This document shows positions 26,178 through 34,490 of a stretch of DNA of 64,000 nucleotides, in pieces (positions within the stretch are counted from its first letter, which is position 1; every line of letters starts with the position of its first letter). The stretch comes from Anaerovibrio lipolyticus LB2005 (GTDB lineage: Bacteria; Bacillota; Negativicutes; Selenomonadales; Selenomonadaceae). The position numbers and the translations under genes are program-made. Under the pieces are notes generated by a model, which saw only the letters and a list, made by a program, of their open reading frames with translations, was not told where the DNA came from and ran no database searches. The stretch lies in assembly GCF_000621545.1 (NCBI RefSeq), contig NZ_JHYA01000002.1:124001-188000 (forward strand), given 5' to 3'.

Positions 26178-27209
26178 TTGGCAGAAATAGATGTTACTGA
26201 TAAAGCAAAATTAGTTATTAAATACGGATTGGCTGGGGTTATTGCCCTGGCTCTGTTATGTTCCAGCTTGGTGTGGTACATAATGTACTGCTGGGGAAAT
26301 CTGGATATATATGATGCCAAGATTGCCGGCAATATGGTAGGGGCCAGAGCCGGGGCTCCTGGCAGTGTTACTGAGGTAATGGTGCATAATGGTGATACGG
26401 TAAAGGCTGGAGATGTAATTGCCCGCATTGAGGTAACAGTTACTGATGAGCAGATACGGCAGATGGAACAGACCTTGGAGCTCTCAGAAAAGAATTTGGC
26501 TCAGATAAAGCAGGGAGTTATGATTCAGCGTCCGGTGGTTCATTCAGGAGGCGGCGGTGCATCATCTGCTGAAATAGAAAATGCCAAAAACAAGCTGGAT
26601 CAGATGAACAGACTTTATGAAATGGGGGCTGTAAGTGGAATTCAGCGTGATGAAGCTGCAGCTCAGTATCAGGCAGTATTGTCCCGTGGTGGCGGTTCCA
26701 GTTCTGTTACTTACGAATCCTCATATCAGCCACCAAATGAAGAGGCTGTAAGACGGGCAGAGATTCAGGTAAATCAGGCCCGTATGGCTTTAGAACAGGC
26801 CAAGACCAGCAGTAGTGCTACAGAGATTACAGCTCCCGTGGATGGTGTGGTGTATCTTAATGGCATTGAAACCGGTTCAGAAATAAAGGCCGGAGATGTG
26901 GTCGCCTTCGTAGGCAACGATAATGATATTTGGGTTGAGGCTTATCTGAATCCTGATGAAAGTGATTATGCTGTTTTGGGACAGTTGGCATATTTCTTTG
27001 TGGATAGAAAGAAATATGAGGGGACTATTGTTGAGGTGATTTCTCCGGAGGGGGATGGAGAATCTCAGGATAGTAATACCGCCAACAGTGAAGCAGGTTA
27101 TACAAGCCCATATCCGTCTGGAAAGATCGTGGTGAAAATAGCTATCCCGCGGGAAGCAAAGGATGGAATTCATTTTGGTAACAATGTGGATTTAAGACTC
27201 AGCAAATAA
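26178..27209 (+). CDS. HlyD-family membrane fusion / efflux adaptor protein
   Basis: This periplasmic adaptor of multidrug or secretion systems has one N-terminal membrane helix (about residues 14-38). A first half-lipoyl segment follows (V-G-A-R-A-G-A-P-G-S-V near 52), then a coiled-coil hairpin (about 95-215, interrupted by a Gly/Ser-rich loop), the second half-lipoyl segment (I-T-A-P-V-D-G-V-V) and a beta-barrel. GGAGG at 26167-26171 sits six bases before TTG 26178, which I prefer over the upstream ATG inside the terminator; this gives 343 aa. No MFS, ABC or RND pump gene is adjacent, so its partner is elsewhere. Confidence 0.85.
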   Translation: MAEIDVTDKAKLVIKYGLAGVIALALLCSSLVWYIMYCWGNLDIYDAKIAGNMVGARAGAPGSVTEVMVHNGDTVKAGDVIARIEVTVTDEQIRQMEQTLELSEKNLAQIKQGVMIQRPVVHSGGGGASSAEIENAKNKLDQMNRLYEMGAVSGIQRDEAAAQYQAVLSRGGGSSSVTYESSYQPPNEEAVRRAEIQVNQARMALEQAKTSSSATEITAPVDGVVYLNGIETGSEIKAGDVVAFVGNDNDIWVEAYLNPDESDYAVLGQLAYFFVDRKKYEGTIVEVISPEGDGESQDSNTANSEAGYTSPYPSGKIVVKIAIPREAKDGIHFGNNVDLRLSK

Positions 27210-27224
27210 AATCAAAAAAATCCT

Positions 27225-27252
27225 TGCCAAAATGATTTCATTATGCTAATAT
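27225..27252 (+). promoter_or_regulatory. Candidate promoter for glnA upstream of a hairpin
   Basis: TTGCCA at 27225-27230 and TAATAT at 27247-27252 are 16 bases apart. If used, the transcript would pass through the terminator-like hairpin at 27291-27330 before reaching glnA. Confidence 0.35.
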
Positions 27253-27290
27253 CTGTCTTGTAAACAAATTGCATATTTTATGGCGATGAT

Positions 27291-27330
27291 GCCACACAGA
27301 CTACATATTTTGTCGTCTGTGTGGCTTTTT
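27291..27330 (+). terminator. Terminator hairpin between hlyD and glnA (possible attenuator)
   Basis: GCCACACAGAC (27291-27301) pairs perfectly with GTCTGTGTGGC (27314-27324) and TTTTT follows. It ends the hlyD transcript. Because a promoter-like sequence lies upstream of it, it may also attenuate glnA. Confidence 0.88.
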
Positions 27331-27400
27331 GGTTTGTTTACAGATAACTATTGTATTGAGGCTATTGTAAATATTAATTTATGAAAAGGTGGTAAAGGTT

Positions 27401-29287
27401 ATGGAAGATTTATTATTTGTCATCCCAGCAAATTCCAAGAAGGAAGAAATCATTGCAACATTAAAGGCTCATCCGGAAATCATGTATGTATCTTTGGTAG
27501 GTATTGATCTTGCTGGTAATGATACTGATGAGAAAATTCCTATGCGGGTTTTCTTGAAGGATATTGATGATTTCTATTCTGGTCGTGCCGTACAGACTGA
27601 TGGTTCTTCCGTAGTTCTTTCCGGTATTGCTACAATAAACAATGCAAAAGTAGATATGCCAATTGATCCAAGTGTAAAATGGTATGTGGATTATAACTTT
27701 GAGAATTACGATGAAAAGACGGGGTTGCCTGTAGGTACTCTCCGCATTCCGGCATTCTTGGTGCATAATGGCAAGCGCGTAGATTCTCGTTCAGTTTTAG
27801 CTGATACACTGACCTTTGTAAAAAAGGAATTGCTGAATATTTTCCACAATCATCCACAGATTTCCGGCTTGGAGCATATTGATTGCAGCAAGATTAAGGA
27901 CATTAGCTTTACTTCTGCCACTGAGCTGGAATTTTGGGTAAAGACCCCTCTTTCCCATGTTCATGTTGATGAAATGTTTGCCTCCCAGGTTATGCAGGAA
28001 CAGTATTGGCAGAGAACTCATGGCATTGTTCGTACTGCATTGGAGCAGACAGTTAAGCGCCTTGATGATTATGGCCTGAAGGTTGAAATGGGGCATAAGG
28101 AAGTTGGCGGTATCAAGGCCCAGATGGATAAGGGGGGCAATATGACCTCCGTTTGTGAGCAGATTGAGGTTGATTGGCGCTTTGATGAGGCTCTTCAGGC
28201 TGCTGATAACGAGCTTTTGGCCCGTACAATTATTAAGCAGACCTTCCGTCTCAACGGCTTGGAGGTTAGCTTTAAGGCAAAGCCAATGATTGGTGTTGCT
28301 GGTAACGGTGAGCATACCCATATCGGTCTGGCTGCAATTATGGAGGATGGTTCCTTCGTAAATCTCTTCGCACCAAAGGAAATGACAGCTGATTTCATGA
28401 GTGCTGTTGGTTATGGCGCTATTATGGGCCTTCTGAAGAACTATGAGGTTATTAATCCTTTTGTTTCTGCTACCAATGATTCCCTTAACCGTTTGAAGCC
28501 AGGATTTGAGGCACCTGTATGTATCGTTACTTCCCTGGGCCATACTCCTGAGGTTCCATCCCGTAATCGTACTATTTTGGCAGGCCTGGTTCGTGACGTT
28601 ACCAATCCGGCAGCTACCCGTTTTGAGCTTCGTGCATGCAATCCTTATACTGATACTTATTTGGTATTGTCAGCTATCTATTCTGCAGTATTGGATGGTG
28701 TTCGCTATTCTGTAACAAAGACAACCAAGGAACTCCTTGCTGAGCTTTCCAAGGAAGCTGGACAGGAAGCTGATTATCTGGAAAAGGATAGGGCATACCG
28801 TTCTGAGCAGGACGTATTTGAGGATTATACAGCTGAGGAACGCAACCGCCTCTTTGGGGCTCCGCCTGCAACAGTATGGGACAACCTTTCTGCTCTCGAC
28901 AAGTACACTGACAAGCGTGATACAATTACCTCTTCTGGTGCCTTTACTGATGCAATCATTGAGGCCTTCAAGGAGGGTGCTCTTATCCGTTGGAAGACTG
29001 AGCTGATTGCCCGTATTATTCCTGAGAACCGTGACATTGTTCGCGCTGCCAAGGAGATTAAATCCGAGTATGTTACTGACCAGGATGCTTATAATTGGAA
29101 CAAGATTAATGAGCTTCGTTATTATTTGGCCAAGGACAGTATTGATGAGAAGTCCCTCTTCACCCTGCTGATTAATGCTCTTAATGAGGGCGATTATGAA
29201 ATGGCTTCCGGCCTACAGGTGGAAATGTACGACCGCATCGAGGAGCTTAAGTCTCTCTATGATGCTTATGTTAAAAATATAATTTAA
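27401..29287 (+). CDS. glnA: Glutamine synthetase, long form (about 630 residues)
   Basis: This protein makes glutamine from glutamate, ammonia and ATP, if the family assignment holds. Residues 20-105 form the beta-grasp domain, with D-G-S-S-V and later K-V-D-M matching the classic F-D-G-S-S and S-D-M pattern. The catalytic domain shows E-L-E-F-W, G-N-G-E-H-T-H-I-G, L-N-R-L-K-P-G-F-E-A-P and F-E-L-R-A-C-N-P. About 150 extra residues at the C-terminus are helical and acidic. This is longer than GSI (about 440) and shorter than GSIII (about 700), and matches a class seen in Clostridia and Negativicutes. Start 27401 has AAAAGGTGG upstream (628 aa). A related gamma-glutamyl ligase function cannot be ruled out. 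Confidence 0.88.
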   Translation: MEDLLFVIPANSKKEEIIATLKAHPEIMYVSLVGIDLAGNDTDEKIPMRVFLKDIDDFYSGRAVQTDGSSVVLSGIATINNAKVDMPIDPSVKWYVDYNFENYDEKTGLPVGTLRIPAFLVHNGKRVDSRSVLADTLTFVKKELLNIFHNHPQISGLEHIDCSKIKDISFTSATELEFWVKTPLSHVHVDEMFASQVMQEQYWQRTHGIVRTALEQTVKRLDDYGLKVEMGHKEVGGIKAQMDKGGNMTSVCEQIEVDWRFDEALQAADNELLARTIIKQTFRLNGLEVSFKAKPMIGVAGNGEHTHIGLAAIMEDGSFVNLFAPKEMTADFMSAVGYGAIMGLLKNYEVINPFVSATNDSLNRLKPGFEAPVCIVTSLGHTPEVPSRNRTILAGLVRDVTNPAATRFELRACNPYTDTYLVLSAIYSAVLDGVRYSVTKTTKELLAELSKEAGQEADYLEKDRAYRSEQDVFEDYTAEERNRLFGAPPATVWDNLSALDKYTDKRDTITSSGAFTDAIIEAFKEGALIRWKTELIARIIPENRDIVRAAKEIKSEYVTDQDAYNWNKINELRYYLAKDSIDEKSLFTLLINALNEGDYEMASGLQVEMYDRIEELKSLYDAYVKNII

Positions 29288-29307
29288 TAGTCCTTTACCA
29301 CCTTAAT

Positions 29308-29353
29308 GACCCCCATATTATGAAGATTATTCTTCGGTATGGGGGTCCTTTTA
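29308..29353 (+). terminator. Terminator after glnA
   Basis: GACCCCCATA (29308-29317) pairs perfectly with TATGGGGGTC (29338-29347), followed by CTTTTA. Confidence 0.85.
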
Positions 29354-29445
29354 TTGGGAAGCCTTGAATTGTCTGAAAATTTGACGCAATTATAAGGAAT
29401 ATGATAGAATAAGTCTGTGTTTTAATTGAAAAGAGAGGTGATTTT

Positions 29446-30036
29446 TTGAGATTTGGCAAGCTGAGTATTTGCACATTAATTTGTGCAATGGTTATGATGT
29501 TTTGTGCTTCAGCTCTGGCATCCGGTATTTTAGTCAAGGAAGGCTCAACTGGCGCAGATGTGGTAACAGTACAAGCATTGTTAAAGGAAAAAGGTTTTTT
29601 CTCTGGTAAAGAAGACGGTGTTTGTGGACCGGAAACAGTGAAGGCGATTAAAGCATTTCAGAAATCTGAAGGGCTGGTAGTAGATGGTATTTGTGGCCCA
29701 CAGACCTATAAACGTTTGGACCCTTATGCTCAGGAAAGGGATATTGAACGGGGCATTGAAGGGGGACGGGCTGTGTTTGTTCACGCAACAGCATACAGTC
29801 CCGAGGAAACCAGTGGCGTAACAGCATTGGGCACCGCGGTAAGAAAGGGAATAATTGCTTCGGATCCAAATGTTATTCCAATGGGGACCAAGGTGTATAT
29901 TCCTGGTTATGGTGAGGCTGTAGCCGAGGATTGTGGTGGTAACATAGTTGGTAACATTATTGATATTGCATTTGATACCCACGCAGAAGCAATGGCTTTT
30001 GGTAGACAGGATATTGAGATTTATATTTTAGAATAA
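29446..30036 (+). CDS. Secreted peptidoglycan-binding and 3D-domain protein
   Basis: This is a probable cell-wall lytic exoprotein. Residues 1-25 are a Sec signal ending A-L-A-S. Residues 30-92 are a peptidoglycan-binding type 1 domain (G-S-T-G-A-D-V-V-T-V-Q-A-L-L, then F-Q-K-S-E-G-L and G-P-Q-T). Residues 107-196 are a 3D domain whose three conserved Asp-type positions lie in A-S-D-P, A-E-D-C-G-G and I-D-I-A-F-D, as in YocH/YabE-like muralytic proteins. The start is a TTG at 29446 five bases after GAGGTG; no ATG fits. It is 196 aa and ends at a bidirectional terminator. Confidence 0.88.
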   Translation: MRFGKLSICTLICAMVMMFCASALASGILVKEGSTGADVVTVQALLKEKGFFSGKEDGVCGPETVKAIKAFQKSEGLVVDGICGPQTYKRLDPYAQERDIERGIEGGRAVFVHATAYSPEETSGVTALGTAVRKGIIASDPNVIPMGTKVYIPGYGEAVAEDCGGNIVGNIIDIAFDTHAEAMAFGRQDIEIYILE

Positions 30037-30065
30037 AAAATGCGGCCCTGAAGGGTCGCATTTTT
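30036..30065. terminator. Bidirectional terminator (3D protein / diguanylate cyclase)
   Basis: AAAATGCGGCCCT (30037-30049) pairs with AGGGTCGCATTTT (30052-30064). A-run and T-run flanks let it serve both converging genes. Confidence 0.88.
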
Positions 30066-30080
30066 AGTTGCTAAAGTATA

Positions 30081-31151
30081 TCAACGGTTGCTGTTTTTGT
30101 TGGTATACATCATGGTATCCGCATTATGTATGATGTCGGCTACTTCATTTTCAGTATTAAAGATTTCATAGCCAACTGAGACAGTAGGAAGGCTTGGCTC
30201 CTTGCGGCGTAGCTCATCCAGAAGAGCATTAAAGCGTTTATTCAGTTTAATGACAGTTGACTCGCTTTGGAAGCTATTTTTGTTCAGAATTACACAGAAC
30301 TCGTCTCCACCTATACGGTAGCATAATCCTCGGGACAGGTAGCAGCGTATAATAGCCTTGGAAATCTTTTTCAATACTGTATCACCATAGGCATGCCCGT
30401 AGGTATCGTTGACACTCTTAAATTTGTCTATGTCAAAGATTATAACGGCTGTACGATAGTTCAGCTTAGCCAAATGATTCTCATAGGAACGGCGGTTTAA
30501 CAGTCTGGTCAGGCCATCACTTTGAACCACTAATTCAATGTAGTAGATATAAAACAGAACGCAACAGGTGGCTACAGATAGCCAGGCCGTTTTTATGTCG
30601 CCATCCATCGTATTGGCAACAATACCAATAAACAGAGAACTGAAGGCTGCAATGAGAGAACTGAAATTACGGTTTTGGTATTTCCGTGAGAAATAGTATG
30701 CCTCAAAGAACATTACTGCAATGGCTGTGGTGTAGCAGATTATATATATGAAGTAATACTCACCACGACAATAATGATTTCCCTCATCAATGTAATAGAT
30801 GGCGCCGGTCCAGATAGAGGAAAATTCTATCAATGCATGGAGCAGCAGGAATATAATAACAATACGACTATGCTTTATATTACCTATGGCATATACCCAC
30901 AACACCACCAGGCTGGGGGCAAGACTGAATTCTATTGCACTGAATAGATTATGAAGCCATATAGGAAATAGCGGTTTACCATCAGCAAAATACGTAAGCC
31001 ATTCCAAAAAAGAAACGAAGATGATAATGGTAAAGCTAATACAAAAACCTTTTCGTGCATTCTCTGTAACTATATTTGAATTGTTGATATGTACAATCAT
31101 TATTATGCTAAGCACAATAGTAATAAGTACAACTGTTGAATAAAAAGCCAT
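30081..31151 (-). CDS. Membrane diguanylate cyclase (GGDEF)
   Basis: This protein is likely to make cyclic di-GMP. The N-terminal 210 residues hold about seven hydrophobic segments, an unassigned sensory membrane module. The GGDEF domain (about 215-356) has D-G-L-T-R-L-L-N-R-R, F-D-I-D-K-F-K and an intact G-G-D-E-F. The RxxD inhibitory site normally found shortly before GGDEF is not visible (the Asp position reads Gly), so product inhibition may be absent. ATG at 31151 has AGGAG seven bases upstream on the minus strand, giving 356 aa. It is convergent with the 3D-domain gene and stands alone. Confidence 0.92.
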   Translation of the reverse strand: MAFYSTVVLITIVLSIIMIVHINNSNIVTENARKGFCISFTIIIFVSFLEWLTYFADGKPLFPIWLHNLFSAIEFSLAPSLVVLWVYAIGNIKHSRIVIIFLLLHALIEFSSIWTGAIYYIDEGNHYCRGEYYFIYIICYTTAIAVMFFEAYYFSRKYQNRNFSSLIAAFSSLFIGIVANTMDGDIKTAWLSVATCCVLFYIYYIELVVQSDGLTRLLNRRSYENHLAKLNYRTAVIIFDIDKFKSVNDTYGHAYGDTVLKKISKAIIRCYLSRGLCYRIGGDEFCVILNKNSFQSESTVIKLNKRFNALLDELRRKEPSLPTVSVGYEIFNTENEVADIIHNADTMMYTNKNSNR

Positions 31152-31397
31152 TTTGATACTCCTAAAAAACAATCCTTGAGTATTATATCATGAAATAATA
31201 ATAAATAATAGAAGTAAGCATAAGGTCCCAAAGAAAATTTTATAAAATTTTTCTATACGATAATAGGTACTATATAGTATAATACTTAAAAAAATATGTA
31301 AAGTTTTATAATTCTTTTAATTTGATATTTATAAATTGATAATATAACTTTTGAACGCTATATTATTTTTCTTGTGAAAAGGAAAGCGAGTGATTGT

Positions 31398-31790
31398 ATG
31401 TATACGTATTTACAGGAGGTTCATCACAAAACGGAGTTGCTTCCATTTGCCAGTATTTCAGATGCTGTTCGTGATAGTTATGATGTACGGTCTATAGGTA
31501 ATGCTGTTCCAAAAAGTTTTTTGCGTCGCCTGTTAGTGCTTCTTGAAGATGAGAAGGGGCATATATTCTATGCTCAAAAGCCTGAAACTATTTATATGAT
31601 TAATCGAGTGTATGGGTGTAAACAAGAGATTTTGGATGTTTTTGCCAAGATCGATAAGCTGCTGGAAAAAAATCCAGGTGTTATAGTGACAGTTGGTGAT
31701 AGTGAATATGTTATGAGCCGGACTATGCCGAAGCGTATACCTATTCCTCGGGAGAAAATGAAACGTATTACTATCGATGATATTTTATAA
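31398..31790 (+). CDS. Small cytoplasmic protein of unknown function
   Basis: I do not recognise it. The 130-aa product has no signal peptide and no membrane segment. Its centre is a predicted helix-rich segment (S-F-L-R-R-L-L-V-L-L-E-D-E), and the C-terminus is basic (K-R-I-P-I-P-R-E-K-M-K-R) before I-D-D-I-L. ATG 31398 follows a weak GGAAAGCGAG site; an upstream GTG at 31374 would add eight residues. It has its own AT-rich upstream region of about 240 bases, with several TATAAT-like boxes and divergent to the cyclase gene. It ends at a clear terminator, which supports a real gene. Confidence 0.6.
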   Translation: MYTYLQEVHHKTELLPFASISDAVRDSYDVRSIGNAVPKSFLRRLLVLLEDEKGHIFYAQKPETIYMINRVYGCKQEILDVFAKIDKLLEKNPGVIVTVGDSEYVMSRTMPKRIPIPREKMKRITIDDIL

Positions 31791-31795
31791 GAAAG

Positions 31796-31826
31796 ATAGA
31801 GCCTTTTTATGGGCTCTATTTTTTTA
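31796..31826 (+). terminator. Terminator after the 130-residue unknown
   Basis: ATAGAGCC (31796-31803) pairs with GGGCTCTAT (31811-31819), followed by TTTTTTT. Confidence 0.85.
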
Positions 31827-31932
31827 ATCACACTTCATTTTCCCTTGACTATAGGAAGAAAATTTAGGAAAATATAGTATAAGAGTAAAACTATGTTTTA
31901 ATTTACATTAGTTTAGGGGAGGCACTTGCCTT

Positions 31933-33999
31933 ATGGGTGTTGCGGAAAGGGTATCTGCTCTTGATACATGCTTAAAAGAATACTTATGGCGGTTTACCGA
32001 AGGAAAGGATAATGCTGAGTCCCACAACAGGGAGCTGCTAAAAGCTCTAAGGGAAAGTATGGACTGTGGTCTTGCGTTTGTGATGACCAGAAACTCGGCT
32101 GGTGACAGTATTTCAGTGGCGGAGGTGAGCTTTGAGGCCGGCGATGACAAGCTAAGCGGTGCTAAGTTTGAGGTTGACAGCCAAGAAGCCAAAAATCTCA
32201 TTCAGGTTTTGGATGAAAACTCCATTGGTACTGAAGGTCTGTCCTTTTTAGGGGAGAATTTTAACAATTCTGTTCTCTATTATGCTGTTGTGGTTATGGA
32301 TGAGCTATGGGGCCTTGTTGGCGTTATGGATATCCACAATACGAACCGTATCTGGTCTGATGAGGATAAGAATTCCCTTTCCAAGGTAGGTAAGATTTTT
32401 GCCCTTCAGATTGAAAATGTTCATCTGAAGGATGCTTTGCTTCGCACTGAAAATGCCAATAAGGCGAAACAGCAGTTCCTGTCCGATATGTCCCATGATA
32501 TCCGCACCCCAATGAATGCAATTATCGGCTTTGCAACTCTGGCAGGAAGTCATCTTCAGGAGCTTGAACGTGTCCAGGCTTATCTGGATAAGATTACTGC
32601 ATCCAGTAAGCATCTTCTCAGCCTGTTTAATGATGTACTTGATATTACCCGTATTGAGGATGGTCGGGTTCATTTGGAGGAGCTGCCACAGTCCTTGGGC
32701 GATATGATGCATGATATAAAGAATATCATTCAGGATCAGGCTGCTGCCAAGGAAATAAACTTTTTGATGGAAACCGCAGGTGTGGTTCATGAGCGGATTT
32801 TCTGTGATCGGCTGCGGTTTAATCAGGTGCTTTTGAATTTAATTAGCAATGCTGTTAAATATACCAACCAGGGTGGTGATGTAACTGTTACCATCAGTGA
32901 GGTTCCTTCAAGCAAGGAAGGCCATGTGTCCATTGATTTTGAGATTAGGGATAACGGTATTGGTATGAGTCCTGAATTTGTGGATCATATCTTTGAGCCT
33001 TTTGAGCGCGAAAACAATGCCGCAAGTAATGTGGTTCAGGGTACTGGTCTTGGTATGGCTATTACAAAAAATATAATTGATCTCATGGGTGGCGATATTG
33101 TTATTAACAGTACCCAGGGAGAAGGTACTCAGGTGCTGCTGCATCTGGATATGAAGCTGCAAAGTGATGTTTATGTTGATGGTGAAGTGGAACAACTTCC
33201 GGAGGTTGTGGGCAAGAGGGCCCTTATCATCGTTGATTCTGATGATACATGCAACAGCCTTATGGGGATTTTGGAGAAGCTTGGCTCTAAGACTGAATTT
33301 ACCTTATCTGCAGATAAAGCATTGGTTCTGGCTGAGCGGGAGAAATATGATGCTTACTTTATCAGCTGGCGCATAGATGATAAGGTTGGTGGCCTTGAGG
33401 TAGTAAAGAAGCTTCGTCAGCTGGTTGGCAACGATGTGCCGATGTTCCTCTTAACTGATGGTATGTATTCCGGTGTAGAGGAGGCAGCGTATAGTTCTGG
33501 TGTTTCTGCATTTATTGAAAAGCCACTTTTCCTGTCAGACGTGAAGAAAATTATCAAGAGTGCCATGAATATTCATGACACTGAAACTGAGGAGCGTTCT
33601 ATTGCCCAGGAAGAGTTTATGGGAAGACGTATCCTGCTGGCAGAGGATAATAAGATGAATCAGGAGATTGCCATTACCATTCTTGAGGAGGCAGGCTTCT
33701 TTGTAGATTTGGCAGAAAATGGAGAGATGGCAGTAACTAAGGTTACCAATCATCCACCGAAGCATTATGATATAATCCTTATGGATATTCAGATGCCTAT
33801 TATGGATGGCTATGAGGCTACCCGGCAGATTCGTGCCATGGAGGAAGAAGGCAAGAAGGACGTGCCTATCATTGCCATGACAGCGGATGCCTTCTTTGAA
33901 GACCGTCAGGCGGCTTTGGCCTGTGGTATGAATGAGCATCTTGCCAAGCCAGTGGATGTGGAAAGATTGTTTGCTATACTGAAATCTCTACTTGTTTAA
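31933..33999 (+). CDS. Hybrid sensor histidine kinase with pseudo-receiver and receiver
   Basis: This is a soluble hybrid kinase of 688 aa. Residues 1-165 look like a GAF-type sensor; no membrane helix or signal is present. HisKA has the phospho-accepting H188 in M-S-H-D-I-R-T-P. HATPase_c has the N box (L-I-S-N-A-V-K-Y), D-N-G-I-G-M and G-T-G-L-G-M. A first receiver (about 432-545) has its phospho-Asp position replaced by Ser478 (F-I-S-W). The second receiver (about 565-688) is intact, with D618 in L-M-D-I-Q-M-P and the conserved Lys in A-K-P-V. GGGGAGG at 31916-31922 supports the ATG. No partner regulator is adjacent. Confidence 0.93.
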   Translation: MGVAERVSALDTCLKEYLWRFTEGKDNAESHNRELLKALRESMDCGLAFVMTRNSAGDSISVAEVSFEAGDDKLSGAKFEVDSQEAKNLIQVLDENSIGTEGLSFLGENFNNSVLYYAVVVMDELWGLVGVMDIHNTNRIWSDEDKNSLSKVGKIFALQIENVHLKDALLRTENANKAKQQFLSDMSHDIRTPMNAIIGFATLAGSHLQELERVQAYLDKITASSKHLLSLFNDVLDITRIEDGRVHLEELPQSLGDMMHDIKNIIQDQAAAKEINFLMETAGVVHERIFCDRLRFNQVLLNLISNAVKYTNQGGDVTVTISEVPSSKEGHVSIDFEIRDNGIGMSPEFVDHIFEPFERENNAASNVVQGTGLGMAITKNIIDLMGGDIVINSTQGEGTQVLLHLDMKLQSDVYVDGEVEQLPEVVGKRALIIVDSDDTCNSLMGILEKLGSKTEFTLSADKALVLAEREKYDAYFISWRIDDKVGGLEVVKKLRQLVGNDVPMFLLTDGMYSGVEEAAYSSGVSAFIEKPLFLSDVKKIIKSAMNIHDTETEERSIAQEEFMGRRILLAEDNKMNQEIAITILEEAGFFVDLAENGEMAVTKVTNHPPKHYDIILMDIQMPIMDGYEATRQIRAMEEEGKKDVPIIAMTADAFFEDRQAALACGMNEHLAKPVDVERLFAILKSLLV

Positions 34000-34031
34000 G
34001 ATTTATCTGTATATTATTAAAATATTCCAAT

Positions 34032-34061
34032 AAAAATAGACTGCTTTTGCAGTCTATTTTT
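34032..34061. terminator. Bidirectional terminator (histidine kinase / small antitoxin gene)
   Basis: AAAAATAGACTGC (34032-34044, partly overlapping the stop of the minus-strand gene region) pairs with GCAGTCTATTTTT (34049-34061). It is symmetrical and serves both strands. Confidence 0.88.
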
Positions 34062-34227
34062 GCGTTTCATATAGCTTTTTCTGTATTTCGTTGTAGGCAT
34101 CCATTGACATAACCACCAGATTTTTGTCATTGGAGCGCTGTACGAAAATTGTTTCTTTTTCATCTGTGGCTTTATCAGCATAGATGGTAAATTCCTTCAG
34201 AAAATCAGATGATGGAACAGCTATCAT
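34054..34227 (-). CDS. Phd/YefM-like antitoxin, no toxin gene beside it
   Basis: This 57-residue protein starts at the ATG with complement at 34225-34227, preceded by a strong AAGGAGGGG site. The sequence D-F-L-K-E-F-T-I-Y-A-D-K-A-T, then E-T-I-F-V-Q-R-S-N-D-K-N-L-V-V-M-S, then M-D-A-Y-N-E-I follows the Phd/YefM antitoxin pattern of helix, strand pair and the S-x-x-x-Y-x-x-L-like helix. The usual RelE/YoeB toxin downstream is missing; the terminator follows at once. It lies 15 bases after the 76-residue gene and appears to be the third gene of the corA unit. It could be an orphan antitoxin or a regulator. Confidence 0.7.
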   Translation of the reverse strand: MIAVPSSDFLKEFTIYADKATDEKETIFVQRSNDKNLVVMSMDAYNEIQKKLYETQK

Positions 34228-34242
34228 ATATAACCCCTCCTT

Positions 34243-34473
34243 TTAGCATGAGGTTTTTCCAAGCCTTGGATGGCTGGTAGGTCGCAGGCTTCTGAGGCGA
34301 ATGGTTTTGATGGCTTCCTCAAGGTCCATATCCTCTCTGACAGCCTCGTACTCATATACGCATATGGGATGCTCCACGCCAAGCTCACTGGCAGGCATGT
34401 AGACGAATTCTGCCGTTTCATTGTCACCGAAGATTACGCCAGCCCTAAGCTGTGATTCAGTCATTGTGGCCAT
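34243..34473 (-). CDS. Small unknown protein between corA and the antitoxin-like gene
   Basis: I do not recognise this 76-residue protein. It has an acidic N-terminal two thirds (E-Y-E-A-V-R-E-D-M-D-L-E-E-A) and a basic end. GGAGGT five bases before the ATG on the minus strand, short gaps to both neighbours (17 and 15 bases) and a shared terminator support translation. It is not RelE-like, so it is not an obvious toxin for the antitoxin-like gene downstream. Confidence 0.6.
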   Translation of the reverse strand: MATMTESQLRAGVIFGDNETAEFVYMPASELGVEHPICVYEYEAVREDMDLEEAIKTIRLRSLRPTSHPRLGKTSC

Positions 34474-34490
34474 GGTGAACCTCCTTTATT

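Noticed and set aside
27797-28543. 248-codon minus-strand open frame opposite glnA
   Set aside because: Antisense to conserved glutamine synthetase motifs, without a ribosome site or recognisable product.
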